Shown here: positions 17,892 through 27,111 of the stretch, piece by piece | How positions within the stretch are numbered: position 1 is the first letter of the stretch | Layout of the letters: each line of letters opens with the position of its first letter | NCBI GenBank assembly: GCA_041906145.1 | Contig: JAYRJU010000001.1 | Location: 682,001 to 746,000 of the forward strand | Direction: 5' to 3' | Length of the DNA: 64,000 bases | Origin: SHVO01 sp041906145 | Lineage (GTDB): Bacteria; Pseudomonadota; Alphaproteobacteria; Rhodospirillales; Rhodospirillaceae | Program-made: the position numbers and the translations under genes | The notes under the pieces: generated by a model | Database searches by the model: none | The model's input: only the letters and a program-made list of their open reading frames with translations | What the model was told of the DNA's origin: nothing

Positions 17892-18734
17892 ATGATGGAT
17901 ATCAAATCATTACAAGACGCGATCGAACGCGCATGGGAAGACCGCAACAACCTTTCGCCGTCAACGCAAGGCGCGGCGCGCGACGCCGTGGATACGGCGC
18001 TCAATTTGCTCGACGCGGGCACAGCCCGTGTGGCCGAAAAGGGACCGAACGGTTGGTCGGTGAATCAGTGGCTGAAGAAGGCTGTTCTGCTCGGCTTCCG
18101 CCTCAACGACATGGCGCAGATGCCTGGCCCGGCCAATGCGGCTTACTGGGATAAGGTGCCGCTAAAGACCGCCGGCTGGTCGGATGCGCAGTTCAAACAA
18201 GCGGGATTCCGCGCGGTCCCGGGAAGCGTTGTCCGACGTTCCGCGTTCGTGGCGCCGGGCGTCGTCCTGATGCCTTCTTTCGTGAATGTCGGCGCTTATG
18301 TCGACTCGGGCACGATGGTCGACACGTGGGCAACCGTCGGCAGCTGCGCGCAGATCGGAAAGAACGTGCACCTCTCCGGCGGCGTCGGTATCGGCGGCGT
18401 GCTTGAGCCGCTGCAGGCCGGCCCGGTGATCATCGAAGACAACTGTTTTATCGGCGCGCGCTCGGAAGTCGTGGAAGGCGTCGTCGTCGAGGAAGGCGCG
18501 GTGCTGTCGATGGGCGTTTTCATCAGCGCAACCACCAAAATTATTGATCGCGCGACCGGCGAGATCTTCGTTGGGCGCGTCCCGGCGTACAGCGTTGTCG
18601 TGCCGGGCGCGATGCCGGGCAAGCCGCTACCCGACGGCAGCCCAGGCCCAAGCTTGTCGTGCGCGGTCATCGTGAAGCGTGTGGATGCGCAAACCCGCTC
18701 GAAGACTTCGATCAATGAACTGCTGCGTGACTAA
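17892..18734 (+). CDS. dapD: Tetrahydrodipicolinate N-succinyltransferase
   Basis: DapD transfers succinate from succinyl-CoA to tetrahydrodipicolinate in the lysine and diaminopimelate pathway. The 280-residue protein has an N-terminal helical domain and a left-handed beta-helix with hexapeptide repeats (VGAYVDSGTMVDTWATVGSC), then IEDNCFIGARSEVVEGV. AGGAAA lies upstream of paired ATG codons at 17892 and 17895. dapE follows with no gap, forming a lysine/DAP operon. Confidence 0.97.
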   Translation: MMDIKSLQDAIERAWEDRNNLSPSTQGAARDAVDTALNLLDAGTARVAEKGPNGWSVNQWLKKAVLLGFRLNDMAQMPGPANAAYWDKVPLKTAGWSDAQFKQAGFRAVPGSVVRRSAFVAPGVVLMPSFVNVGAYVDSGTMVDTWATVGSCAQIGKNVHLSGGVGIGGVLEPLQAGPVIIEDNCFIGARSEVVEGVVVEEGAVLSMGVFISATTKIIDRATGEIFVGRVPAYSVVVPGAMPGKPLPDGSPGPSLSCAVIVKRVDAQTRSKTSINELLRD

Positions 18735-19889
18735 GTGAGCGCCCCCCAGAACATCGACGCCCTTCAGCTCGCGCAGGAGCTGATCAAACGACCGAGCGTC
18801 ACGCCGAAGGACGAGGGCGCGCTCGATGTCTTGGTGCGCGCGCTGGAAGGCCTGGGATTCACCTGCGAACGCATGGCCTTCGCCGACCAGAACAAGCCGG
18901 AGGTAGAGAACCTATACGCGCGCTTGGGGAAAAGCGGACCGAACTTCTGCTTCGCCGGCCACACAGACGTGGTGCCGGTCGGCGACGGCTGGACGACCGA
19001 TCCGTTCAAGGCCGAAGTCATTGAAGGCCGCCTATTCGGCCGCGGCGCCGCCGACATGAAAAGCGCTATCGCCGCCTTCACAGCGGCCACCGCGCAGTAC
19101 TTGCATAAGCATGGGGCGCCGAAGGGCTCCATCAGCCTGCTCATCACCGGTGACGAGGAAGGCGATGCCGTGAATGGGACCGTAAAAGTCCTGGAGATGC
19201 TGAAGGCGCGCGGCGAGAAATTAGATGCTTGCGTCGTGGGCGAGCCCACCAATCCCACCAAACTCGGGCAGATGATCAAGATCGGCCGGCGCGGTAGCCT
19301 GACCGGCAAGCTCACCATATACGGTACGCAAGGTCACAGCGCTTACCCGCATCTGGCCGACAATCCGATCCCGCGTATTTTGAAGATGTTATCGGCGCTG
19401 ATCGCTCAACCGCTCGACAACGGTTCGGCGCACTTCCAGCCGTCGACCATCGCCATCACGACGATCGACGTCGGTAACGCGGCGACAAATGTGATCCCGG
19501 CGATCGCGCGCGCAGGTTTCAATATCCGCTTCAACGACCTTCACACCGGCGATTCCTTGCGTAAGTGGCTCAAGGAGACGTTCGACCAGGGCGCCGATGG
19601 CGGACACTATGAACTGGCAATCTCGGTGTCAGGGGAAAGCTTCATCACCATGCCAGGGCCGCTGACCGCGTTGGTATCGAACGCCGTGGAAAGTGTGACC
19701 GGCGCGGCGCCGGAGCTGTCGACCACGGGCGGCACCTCGGACGCACGCTTCATCAAAAACGCATGCCCTGTGTGCGAATTTGGCCTCGTCGGCCAGAGCA
19801 TGCACAAAGCGGACGAGCATTGCCTGGTTACGGACCTGCAAGCGCTGACGCGCATCTACCTCGCGATCCTCGAGGGATATTTTAAATAA
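18735..19889 (+). CDS. dapE: Succinyl-diaminopimelate desuccinylase
   Basis: DapE is a dinuclear zinc hydrolase (M20 family) releasing LL-diaminopimelate. In the 384-residue protein the zinc ligands are in FAGHTDVVP, GRGAADMKS and TGDEEGD, and the C-terminal STTGGTSDARF segment is typical. It begins with GTG immediately after the dapD TAA, so translation is coupled. It is the downstream step to dapD. Confidence 0.97.
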   Translation: MSAPQNIDALQLAQELIKRPSVTPKDEGALDVLVRALEGLGFTCERMAFADQNKPEVENLYARLGKSGPNFCFAGHTDVVPVGDGWTTDPFKAEVIEGRLFGRGAADMKSAIAAFTAATAQYLHKHGAPKGSISLLITGDEEGDAVNGTVKVLEMLKARGEKLDACVVGEPTNPTKLGQMIKIGRRGSLTGKLTIYGTQGHSAYPHLADNPIPRILKMLSALIAQPLDNGSAHFQPSTIAITTIDVGNAATNVIPAIARAGFNIRFNDLHTGDSLRKWLKETFDQGADGGHYELAISVSGESFITMPGPLTALVSNAVESVTGAAPELSTTGGTSDARFIKNACPVCEFGLVGQSMHKADEHCLVTDLQALTRIYLAILEGYFK

Positions 19890-19890
19890 G

Positions 19891-20451
19891 ATGTCTCCGC
19901 GGGAACTCGCGAGCGCGCTGTACGGTTTAGCTCTGCTGTTCAAGTTCGACGGACGCGCCTGGGAGTTCTTTGACCGCAGTGCGCACGGTTTTTGGTCTTC
20001 CTATATCGTCGCCGTCATCGTCGCGCCGTTCCATTTCGCGCATGTGTTCCTGACTTACGGCAAAACGCCGTCGACGCTCGGCCCGGTCGCTTACGGCATC
20101 GTCGAAGTGTTGGCTTACGTCCTGACCTGGACGCTGTTCCCTTTCGCGATGATGTATGTGACGGCCTTCCTGGGGCGAAGCAGCCGCTACTTCTGGCACA
20201 TGGTGCCCTACAACTGGTTCCAGTTGCCGATCGCGGTACCGCTGTTCAGCTTGGCGCTGTTGAGCGACGTCGGTCTGCTTCCCATGCAGGCTTACAGTTT
20301 CTTCAAGCTGTTCGCGATGGTGGTATTGGCCGTGTACACGACGTTCGTCGGCGCGGTGGGTCTACGCGTCCCCATCGGCACCGCCATGAGCGTCATGGTT
20401 CTGGATTATACGCTAACGTTTTTGGCCGGGGCGTTGATCGCGCGGATCTAA
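19891..20451 (+). CDS. Integral membrane protein of unknown function
   Basis: The 186-residue product is strongly hydrophobic, with about five membrane spans, including YIVAVIVAPFHFAHVFL, VLAYVLTWTLFPFAMMYV and a last span of MSVMVLDYTLTFLAGALIA. Aromatic residues cluster in YFWHMVPYNWFQ between spans. It starts one base after dapE and is probably the third gene of that operon. It overlaps convergent truA by 4 bases. No family is recognised. Confidence 0.8.
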   Translation: MSPRELASALYGLALLFKFDGRAWEFFDRSAHGFWSSYIVAVIVAPFHFAHVFLTYGKTPSTLGPVAYGIVEVLAYVLTWTLFPFAMMYVTAFLGRSSRYFWHMVPYNWFQLPIAVPLFSLALLSDVGLLPMQAYSFFKLFAMVVLAVYTTFVGAVGLRVPIGTAMSVMVLDYTLTFLAGALIARI

Positions 20452-21185
20452 TACTTCACACGTGCAAAGTAGAGCCCGTCGGGCGGCGCCGTCGGACCTG
20501 CGGCGGAGCGATTCTTAGCCGCGAGCGCGTCGGCAACATCGCGCGGTGTCCACTTCCCTTCTCCGACCAATTTCAACGTGCCGACCATATTACGCACCTG
20601 ATGATGCAGGAATGAGCGCGCCCGGGCGGTGACGACGATCATTTCGGTCTGTTGGCTGACATCGAGTTGATCCAAGGTCTTCTGCGGCGACTTCGCCTGG
20701 CACTCGGCCGCGCGGAAACTGGTGAAGTCGTGATTGCCGACAAGAATTTGAGCAGCCGCGTGCATGGCGCGCGCATCCAGAGGCTGCGCCACCCACCATA
20801 CGCGTCCGAGATCGAGCGCCGGCGCGGCCCTTCGATTGAGGATCCGATATTCGTAAGCCCGTTCCAGTGCCGAAAAGCGCGCGTGGAACTCCTCGTCGAC
20901 CTTCTCGGCGCTCAATACGGCGATAGGGTGCGGCCTGAGATGCGCATTGAGCGCATTCACAACGACATGCGGCCGATCGTCGCGCGGGATGTCGATATGA
21001 GCGACCTGACCAAGCGCGTGCACACCGGCGTCGGTCCGTCCCGCGCCATGAACGACGGCGTTCACCTGACAATAGCCGCGCACGGCGTCCTCAAGCGCAC
21101 CCTGGACGGACGGACCGTTGTCCTGACGCTGCCAGCCCACATAAGGCGAGCCGTCGTATTCTATGACCAACTTAAAGCGAGGCAT
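20448..21185 (-). CDS. truA: tRNA pseudouridine(38-40) synthase TruA
   Basis: TruA converts uridines 38-40 in the tRNA anticodon stem to pseudouridine. The 245-residue protein begins MPRFKLVIEYDGSPYVGWQ and carries the catalytic Asp52 in GRTDAGVHALGQ, followed by the conserved ARSFLHHQVRNMVGTL near the C-terminus. It is the last gene of def-fmt-GNAT-truA on the minus strand. Confidence 0.96.
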   Translation of the reverse strand: MPRFKLVIEYDGSPYVGWQRQDNGPSVQGALEDAVRGYCQVNAVVHGAGRTDAGVHALGQVAHIDIPRDDRPHVVVNALNAHLRPHPIAVLSAEKVDEEFHARFSALERAYEYRILNRRAAPALDLGRVWWVAQPLDARAMHAAAQILVGNHDFTSFRAAECQAKSPQKTLDQLDVSQQTEMIVVTARARSFLHHQVRNMVGTLKLVGEGKWTPRDVADALAAKNRSAAGPTAPPDGLYFARVKY

Positions 21186-21230
21186 GAGGATGTTTTAGGG
21201 AAACCGGCCCAGGCATGCAAACCGCGTTTA

Positions 21231-21821
21231 TTACGCGAGAATCGGCGCTTGCTGATCGGCATCCGAGGCGTTGTGCACGGAGAGCCATTCCTCCCCCAGG
21301 ATGGCCCAGCGTTCGTGGTCGCGCCAAATGCCGCCGATCTTGAGGAAGGATGGCGAGAAGCCTTCCTTGCGGAATCCCAGACGTTTGATAAGAGCGAGCG
21401 ACGCCGCGTTGCCGGGCTGCACATTCGCTTCAAGACGGTGCAATTCCAACGCGGTGAAGGCGTGATCGAGCACCAGCGCGAGGCCTTCGGTCATATAACC
21501 ACGACCCGCGAACATCGCGTTGCCGTAGTAACCAAGCGACCCGCACCGAAAGCCGCCCATGACGATGTCGTTGATATTGATGACCCCGGCCAGGGTCGTG
21601 TCTTCATTGCGGTAAACAAGAAAGCCGAAGGCGGCGCCGCGATCCAGCCGGTCAAGATACGCGCGGTAGCGGCGTTCGTCCGTGGCCGGATAGACCCAGG
21701 GTTCGTGGAAGTTACGGCTTCCCACCGTCATGGCGACAAACTCGTCCGCCTGATCTTTGGTCGGCGGGAGCAGATGAACCAACTCCCCGCGCGCTATGAC
21801 TTTCGGCCGGCGTCCGAACAT
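21231..21821 (-). CDS. GNAT family acetyltransferase (RimJ/RimL type)
   Basis: The 196-residue product has the RimJ/RimL layout: VININDIVMGGFRCGSLGYY as the central strand, the acetyl-CoA loop FAGRGYMTEGL, and the C-terminal signature RLEANVQPGNAASLALIKRLGF. It probably acetylates an N-terminal amine, of a ribosomal protein or a small molecule. I start at ATG 21821, which has AGAGGA upstream; the frame is open to 21881 within the fmt junction. Its place between fmt and truA fits a role in protein maturation (inference). Confidence 0.88.
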   Translation of the reverse strand: MFGRRPKVIARGELVHLLPPTKDQADEFVAMTVGSRNFHEPWVYPATDERRYRAYLDRLDRGAAFGFLVYRNEDTTLAGVININDIVMGGFRCGSLGYYGNAMFAGRGYMTEGLALVLDHAFTALELHRLEANVQPGNAASLALIKRLGFRKEGFSPSFLKIGGIWRDHERWAILGEEWLSVHNASDADQQAPILA

Positions 21822-21849
21822 GAGAACAATCCTCTGGCTTCGGAGGATT

Positions 21850-22761
21850 TTAGGCGAGCGGGATCGCCTTCGGCAACGCATAGCCCCTAAGGAACGCGTC
21901 GGCGGACGCAGGTCCTTTGCCCGCCCGCTGTACGGTGGTCAGACGCACCGCCCCCTCTCCACACGCTATGGCAAGCCGGTCGTCGAGGGTGACCCCCGCG
22001 GTTCCAGAGCCTGGGGCAAACTCGGCCGTCAGCGCCTTGATCCGTTCAGCGCCATGGCCGAACCAAGCACCTGGGAACGGCGAAAGGCCGTGGATATGCC
22101 GGAGCACCTCGCGCGCCGGGCGTGTGAAGTCGATATGGGCCTCCGCCTTGTCGATCTTCGCGGCGTATGTGACGCCCTGATCGGGTTGCGGGACGGGCGA
22201 GAGGCGGCCCTGCGCGAGGGCATCGAGCGTCTCGACAATCAAGTTGGCGCCGATGGTGGCGAGAGTGTCGTGCAGCGTCTGCGCCGTTGTCGCATCCGTA
22301 ATCGGCGTTTCCAGCGTCATCAGCATCGCACCCGTATCAAGTCCGGCATCCATCTGCATGATGGTGACGCCGCTGATCTTGTCGCCGGCCATGATCGCGC
22401 GCTGGATCGGCGCGGCGCCGCGCCAGCGGGGCAGGAGCGAAGCGTGGATATTCAGGCACCCGTACTTCGGCGCATCGAGGATGGCTTGCGGGAGAATGAG
22501 GCCATAAGCGGCCACCACGGCGACATCGGCATTGTGTGCGCTAAACGCCGCCTGAGTTTCGGCCGTCTTGAGGCTCTTCGGCGTGAATGCGGGAATGCCG
22601 TGCTGCTCCGCGAACGTCGCGACCGGACTGGGGCGCAACTGCTGGCCGCGGCCGGCCGGACGCGGCGGCTGTGAATATACAGCCGCGATCTCATGACGCT
22701 CGGCGAGGCGTGCGAGCGCGGTGACGGAAAAGTCGGGAGTGCCCATGAAAACAATACGCAT
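21850..22761 (-). CDS. fmt: Methionyl-tRNA formyltransferase
   Basis: Fmt formylates initiator methionyl-tRNA with 10-formyl-tetrahydrofolate. The 303-residue protein starts MRIVFMGTPDFSVTALARL and contains the folate/catalytic region IHASLLPRWRGAAPI and the MQMDAGLDTGAML motif. The upstream gene, def, removes the formyl group after synthesis; def-fmt pairing is common. A 32-base gap separates it from def. Confidence 0.96.
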   Translation of the reverse strand: MRIVFMGTPDFSVTALARLAERHEIAAVYSQPPRPAGRGQQLRPSPVATFAEQHGIPAFTPKSLKTAETQAAFSAHNADVAVVAAYGLILPQAILDAPKYGCLNIHASLLPRWRGAAPIQRAIMAGDKISGVTIMQMDAGLDTGAMLMTLETPITDATTAQTLHDTLATIGANLIVETLDALAQGRLSPVPQPDQGVTYAAKIDKAEAHIDFTRPAREVLRHIHGLSPFPGAWFGHGAERIKALTAEFAPGSGTAGVTLDDRLAIACGEGAVRLTTVQRAGKGPASADAFLRGYALPKAIPLA

Positions 22762-22793
22762 GGGCGGAAAATACTTGAGTTGGTCTTGCTGCG

Positions 22794-23336
22794 CTAGGCT
22801 TCGACGGGCGTACGCTTGCCGGACTTCTGCTCGAATTTTTTGATCTTGGTGAGGCGCTTGATGATCATGTTGCGCTTCAGGGCCGAGAGATGGTCGACGA
22901 ACAACGTGCCCTCAAGATGATCCATCTCGTGCTGGATGATAACGGCCAGGAGGCCATCGGCATCCATCGTACGGATTTCGTTGTGCTCATCGACATAGCG
23001 CACCTTGATCGACGCGGGGCGCACCACTTCCTGGTATTCCTCGGGAAGCGAGAGACAGCCCTCTTCATGCGGCTTAGTCTCTTCCGAGGCCCAAACGATC
23101 TCCGGATTCGCCATCTTCAGCGGCGCGGGCGGCTCGCCCTCGCGGGCCGGGTCGATCACGATGACACGCTTCGAGACGCCGACCTGGGGCGCGGCGAGGC
23201 CCACACCCGGCGCGTCATACATAGTCTCAAGCATATCACCCATGAGCTTGCGGGTGGCCGCGTCGACACGCTCAACCGCCACGGCCTTCTTCTTTAGCCG
23301 CGGATCCGGAGCAACAATGATTTCCAAAAGCGCCAT
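22794..23336 (-). CDS. def: Peptide deformylase
   Basis: Def removes the N-formyl group from new proteins and is a metalloenzyme. In 180 residues the three motifs are intact: GVGLAAPQVG (45-53), EGCLSLP with ligand Cys94, and QHEMDH with His136, Glu137 and His140. The C-terminus is slightly extended and basic. First gene of def-fmt-GNAT-truA. Confidence 0.97.
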   Translation of the reverse strand: MALLEIIVAPDPRLKKKAVAVERVDAATRKLMGDMLETMYDAPGVGLAAPQVGVSKRVIVIDPAREGEPPAPLKMANPEIVWASEETKPHEEGCLSLPEEYQEVVRPASIKVRYVDEHNEIRTMDADGLLAVIIQHEMDHLEGTLFVDHLSALKRNMIIKRLTKIKKFEQKSGKRTPVEA

Positions 23337-23426
23337 GATGGGGGTGAGATAAGGCCCACGGGCTGACCCGTCAACAAAAGAGCGCCCAAAAACACCCTTT
23401 CCTATGAGCGGAAAAGGCGAAAGGGC

Positions 23427-24857
23427 CTACATCGTGATCCGAGCGCTGTATTCCAGCACTGTTTTACCCTTGGCCGGGATTTCCAGGGTCCAGAGCGCTG
23501 AACCTGCGTCCTGTTTGGTGTGAGGATGGGATTCCTTGGCGATTTCCCAAGCACCCGGAATGGGTTCGATCACGCGGACGGTCACGGGGCGCGATTTCGC
23601 GTTGGAGATCGTCACGCGCCAGGTGGTGAGCGAGATGTTGTCGGTAGCGCGAACATAATTGAGCTGCTCGCGCTGAACCGGAACATCGAAGTCATTGCCG
23701 AGGTTCAAAGTGACCTCACCGCCGACGGCGGTATGATCGATGCGGTCCTCGCCGAGGAACTGGGGCGCGCCTTCGGCGTCGGACCCATACACTCGCACAA
23801 CCCCGGCTGGGAGCGGCATACCGAGCTTAGCCGCTGCGTCGTTCTTGAACATCAGCTCGACGTTGGCGCGGGTTTCCGGCTGCACGCCGCGCATGGCCTG
23901 CGTGAAGTAATACTGTTCGGACCGCACCGTGATCTGACGGCGGACCGGGATCGATCGGTTATTAAGTAAGCCAAGCTGCTTGGTTTCGAACGGCCCAAGA
24001 CTCGTGAGCTTCGGGATGGTGTAGACGTGCGTGGCGAGGCCCGCTGTGGGCGCAATACCGCCACCGAAAGATTGCCCCATGTCGGCAGCTTCGGCCTTCA
24101 TAGTGGCGCGCGCCATCATAGGTACGGGCAGCGCGGCGGGGCGCGTACGGTTTACATCGCCGGCGATCAACTTCATCTTGGCGTTGGGAAAGTCGGAACT
24201 GGTGGCGTTGGTGACGGTCGCCCACGCCAAAAGAGTCATACGATTGCTGTCAGAATCGTACTGCGCGACGTAATCGGGATGCCACGATAATCCGCCGGTG
24301 AGATAGCTGAGTTCCGCTTCGACGTCCTGCGCGCCCTTTCCGGTCGCGGACATGATGAGTGTCGGACGCGCGCGCACGCCGGCGGGAACGCTGTCGAACA
24401 CGACGCGGCCGGGATGATTGGTGTGGACCTTCCCGTTGATCTCCAGCACCAGTCCTTCGTTGACGCTGAGCACGCGGGCGCGTTCGGTCACTTCACGTCC
24501 GTTGCCGGGATTGACCGAAATCACCGAGACCTCGCTGCCGACGGCACGCTCCAGGAGCTTTGACGGCGTCAGCACATCAAAATTGAAGATCTGCTCGGTG
24601 ACGCGCACCGCATCCCCCTTCAGCACCTGAAGGAAAGCTGTTTCCGGCTGCAACTCGCGCGGTACGCCGCCCATGACAAGCTGCGCGGACGCACCGGGCA
24701 TTTTGAAAGCGCGGCGCTCACGCACCATCGCGAAGTTGTTGTTGTAGATCGTGAGGTCGGCATTGCCGGTCGCGGCGGGCACCTCGACCGTTTGAGCCTG
24801 TGCTGAAAAGGCGAGCGACAGGGTCAGTGCAAAAGCGGAGATCTTGGCGAGTTGCAT
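23427..24857 (-). CDS. DUF4139 domain protein, exported
   Basis: From ATG 24857 the product has 476 residues. It starts with a signal peptide (about 1-22, ending FSAQAQ) and continues as a beta-rich protein in the DUF4139 family, with features such as ADLTIYNNNFAMVRE near the N-terminus and LSYLTGGLSWHPDYVAQY in the middle. The C-terminal half ends in a strand-rich KGKTVLEYSARITM. Function of the family is not established; the signal indicates periplasm or outer surface. It is divergent from rmuC. Confidence 0.82.
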   Translation of the reverse strand: MQLAKISAFALTLSLAFSAQAQTVEVPAATGNADLTIYNNNFAMVRERRAFKMPGASAQLVMGGVPRELQPETAFLQVLKGDAVRVTEQIFNFDVLTPSKLLERAVGSEVSVISVNPGNGREVTERARVLSVNEGLVLEINGKVHTNHPGRVVFDSVPAGVRARPTLIMSATGKGAQDVEAELSYLTGGLSWHPDYVAQYDSDSNRMTLLAWATVTNATSSDFPNAKMKLIAGDVNRTRPAALPVPMMARATMKAEAADMGQSFGGGIAPTAGLATHVYTIPKLTSLGPFETKQLGLLNNRSIPVRRQITVRSEQYYFTQAMRGVQPETRANVELMFKNDAAAKLGMPLPAGVVRVYGSDAEGAPQFLGEDRIDHTAVGGEVTLNLGNDFDVPVQREQLNYVRATDNISLTTWRVTISNAKSRPVTVRVIEPIPGAWEIAKESHPHTKQDAGSALWTLEIPAKGKTVLEYSARITM

Positions 24858-25012
24858 GAGAAGGCTCTGAATCGTTAAGGCGTGGTGGGGCGGGCGAATT
24901 TGATCTAGATTCTTATAGGCTGAGGATGATGGCACGGTTGAGGCGGACCGCACATTGCAAGCCTGCAACAATTTACGCTGAAAAACGTGCCCTGACTGAG
25001 GTTTAGCGACAT

Positions 25013-26164
25013 ATGGATGCTTTGACGGCGATCATCATCGGGGGATCCATCATCATTGCCGCGGGGGTGCTCGCGATGATGCTGCGCGGACGCGACGATA
25101 CCGGCGCCGCGCAGGTGACACAACTCAGCGATACCGCCGCTCGGCTCGCCGAGGCGCAAAGCATGTTGACCGGACGCCTTGCCCAAATGGCGGAAAGCCA
25201 GTCGGCGGCGCAAAACCACATGGCCGAACAGTTGCGCGCCCAGGAGACAAGCGTGCGCAAGCTGCTGGATGAGCGCCTCACCGACGTGACGCGCAAGGTG
25301 GGCGAAAACCTGGACAAAAGCACGACCAAGAACGCTGAAGCGCTGGGCGCCTTGTCGGAGCGCCTAGCGGTCATCGACGCGGCGCAAAAGAATATCACCG
25401 AACTTTCGGCCGAAGTGGTCGGTCTGCAAGACATCCTCTCGAACAAACAGGCGCGCGGCGCCATCGGCCAGACCCAGATGGAAGATCTGGTGAGGAATAT
25501 GCTGCCGCGGGGCAGTTACGACTTCCAAGTGACGCTTACCAATGGCAAGCGCGCCGACTGCGTGATCCGCCTGCCGAATCCGCCGGGGCTGATCGCGGTC
25601 GACTCAAAATATCCGCATGAAGCTTTCGTGCAGCTCTCAACGGCGACCGACGAGCGCGCGCGCGCCGCCGCGGAGGCCGCCTTCCGAACCGATGTGCTGA
25701 AGCACATCAAGGATATCGCCGAAAAATACATCGTCCCGGGCGAGACCGCGGATTCGGCGATCATGTTCGTGCCGGCGGAATCGGTGTTCGCCGAACTGCA
25801 CGACCGCTTCCCGCAGGTGGTGGAAGAAGGTTTCCGCCGCCGCGTCTACATCGTCTCGCCCACGACACTGATGGCGACGCTCAATACCATACGCACGATC
25901 CTGAAAGACGCCCGCATGCGCGAGCAGGCGCACATCATCCAAAAAGAGATTGGTGAACTCACCAAGGACGTCGAACGTTTGGACAAGCGGGTCGGCGCCC
26001 TGGGCACCCACTTCGATCAGACGCAAAAGGACGTGAAGGAGATACTTATCTCCACGGGCAAGATCGTCGACCGCGGACATAAGATCGAGAATATCCCGCT
26101 CGAGGCCGAACCGAGCCAGGTGAGCGGTGACAACGTAACCCAGCTTCGTGTGATCGCCGAGTAG
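25013..26164 (+). CDS. rmuC: DNA recombination protein RmuC homologue
   Basis: RmuC limits inversions at short inverted repeats in E. coli and is related to PD-(D/E)xK nucleases. The 383-residue protein has an N-terminal membrane span (IIIGGSIIIAAGVLAMML) and a coiled coil (about 35-140). The conserved RmuC domain includes IAVDSKYPHEAF and ESVFAELHDRFP, then VYIVSPTTLMATL. The span implies membrane tethering. A strong terminator follows the stop. Confidence 0.93.
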   Translation: MDALTAIIIGGSIIIAAGVLAMMLRGRDDTGAAQVTQLSDTAARLAEAQSMLTGRLAQMAESQSAAQNHMAEQLRAQETSVRKLLDERLTDVTRKVGENLDKSTTKNAEALGALSERLAVIDAAQKNITELSAEVVGLQDILSNKQARGAIGQTQMEDLVRNMLPRGSYDFQVTLTNGKRADCVIRLPNPPGLIAVDSKYPHEAFVQLSTATDERARAAAEAAFRTDVLKHIKDIAEKYIVPGETADSAIMFVPAESVFAELHDRFPQVVEEGFRRRVYIVSPTTLMATLNTIRTILKDARMREQAHIIQKEIGELTKDVERLDKRVGALGTHFDQTQKDVKEILISTGKIVDRGHKIENIPLEAEPSQVSGDNVTQLRVIAE

Positions 26165-26181
26165 CGCACGCCCTATGAGAA

Positions 26182-26218
26182 AAAAGGCCGGGTCCCGAAA
26201 GACCCGGCCTTTTCTCTG
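26182..26218. terminator. Bidirectional terminator after rmuC
   Basis: A 13-base stem, 26182-26194 with 26201-26213 (AAAAGGCCGGGTC and complement), has a 6-base loop and is flanked by A and T runs. It can end both rmuC and the convergent lipoprotein gene. Confidence 0.9.
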
Positions 26219-26248
26219 CAAAGAAAATTTGGATGGTAAGCTGCTGCG

Positions 26249-26956
26249 TTAGTAGGCCGAGCTTGCCGCAGGGCGCGCGGGCGTCTTCTCGACGTTGTCA
26301 GGCACCTGCACGCTGACGGTCTTGGTCTCACCCGAGCGGCCCGGGAATTCCTGGAAAATCGCTTCGAGGATGTAAGGCATCACCGGTTCGATCTGGCCAT
26401 TGAGGCCTGAGCTGACGGCACGGCCTTCGAACACGCGGTCCTTGCGGTCGGAGTTGTAGGTCGATCCACGGAACACGTTCACTTCGACGCGGCGCGTGAA
26501 CACCTGACGCGTGGTGATGTCGTAGCGGTCATCCCAGAACGGATCGTAGCCCATGTAGCCGAAGGGACCGCGCGCCCAGTAGGGACGTCCCCAGCCGTAA
26601 CCGTAGCCAAAGCCGGCCTGCGCGCCGAAACCGGACCAAGTGGAACGCACGTCCGCGCTGGGACCATAAACCGCGTAGCGCAGCGTAACGACATAATCGG
26701 CATTCGTGGGACCGGCGCTGCCGGTGTACTGCTTCATGCCTAACGCCGACAGGCGCTCGTTCATCAGATCGCCGAACTGCTTGAACGCGAAGCTCGACTG
26801 CTGATCATCGTCGAGGGCGACGATCGCAAACGTTTTTCCCTGCGGGGATTCCGACATGGCGTTGTAGCGCGTGACGTCGGACGTCACGAATTTCGGCCCA
26901 GCGCATCCCGCGAGCATAAGGACTGCGGCGGCGGCCGCGAAAACGGTTCTCAACAT
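26249..26956 (-). CDS. DUF4136-type lipoprotein
   Basis: The 235-residue product has a lipoprotein signal peptide with lipobox LAGC (lipidated Cys18), then a DUF4136-like domain (FAIVALDDDQQSSFAFKQFGDLMNERLSALG split over the first 100 residues). A Gly/Tyr/Trp-rich patch (GFGYGYGWGRPYWARGPFGY) lies in the middle. The start at 26956 has a perfect AGGAGGT ribosome site. The location is probably the outer membrane, but the function of the family is unknown. Confidence 0.85.
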   Translation of the reverse strand: MLRTVFAAAAAVLMLAGCAGPKFVTSDVTRYNAMSESPQGKTFAIVALDDDQQSSFAFKQFGDLMNERLSALGMKQYTGSAGPTNADYVVTLRYAVYGPSADVRSTWSGFGAQAGFGYGYGWGRPYWARGPFGYMGYDPFWDDRYDITTRQVFTRRVEVNVFRGSTYNSDRKDRVFEGRAVSSGLNGQIEPVMPYILEAIFQEFPGRSGETKTVSVQVPDNVEKTPARPAASSAY

Positions 26957-27111
26957 CCTGACCTCCTGAAGCCGCGCGGGACCCGCTGGGCGGGAACGCA
27001 TCGCGCGGCGCACGTGACTGTTCATCTTAGAAGATATGGGTGAATTATGGCACAGACGTGACGCCGAGAGGTTGCGTTTTTGAGAGCTTCGCGAAAGCTT
27101 TACCGTCAGCT

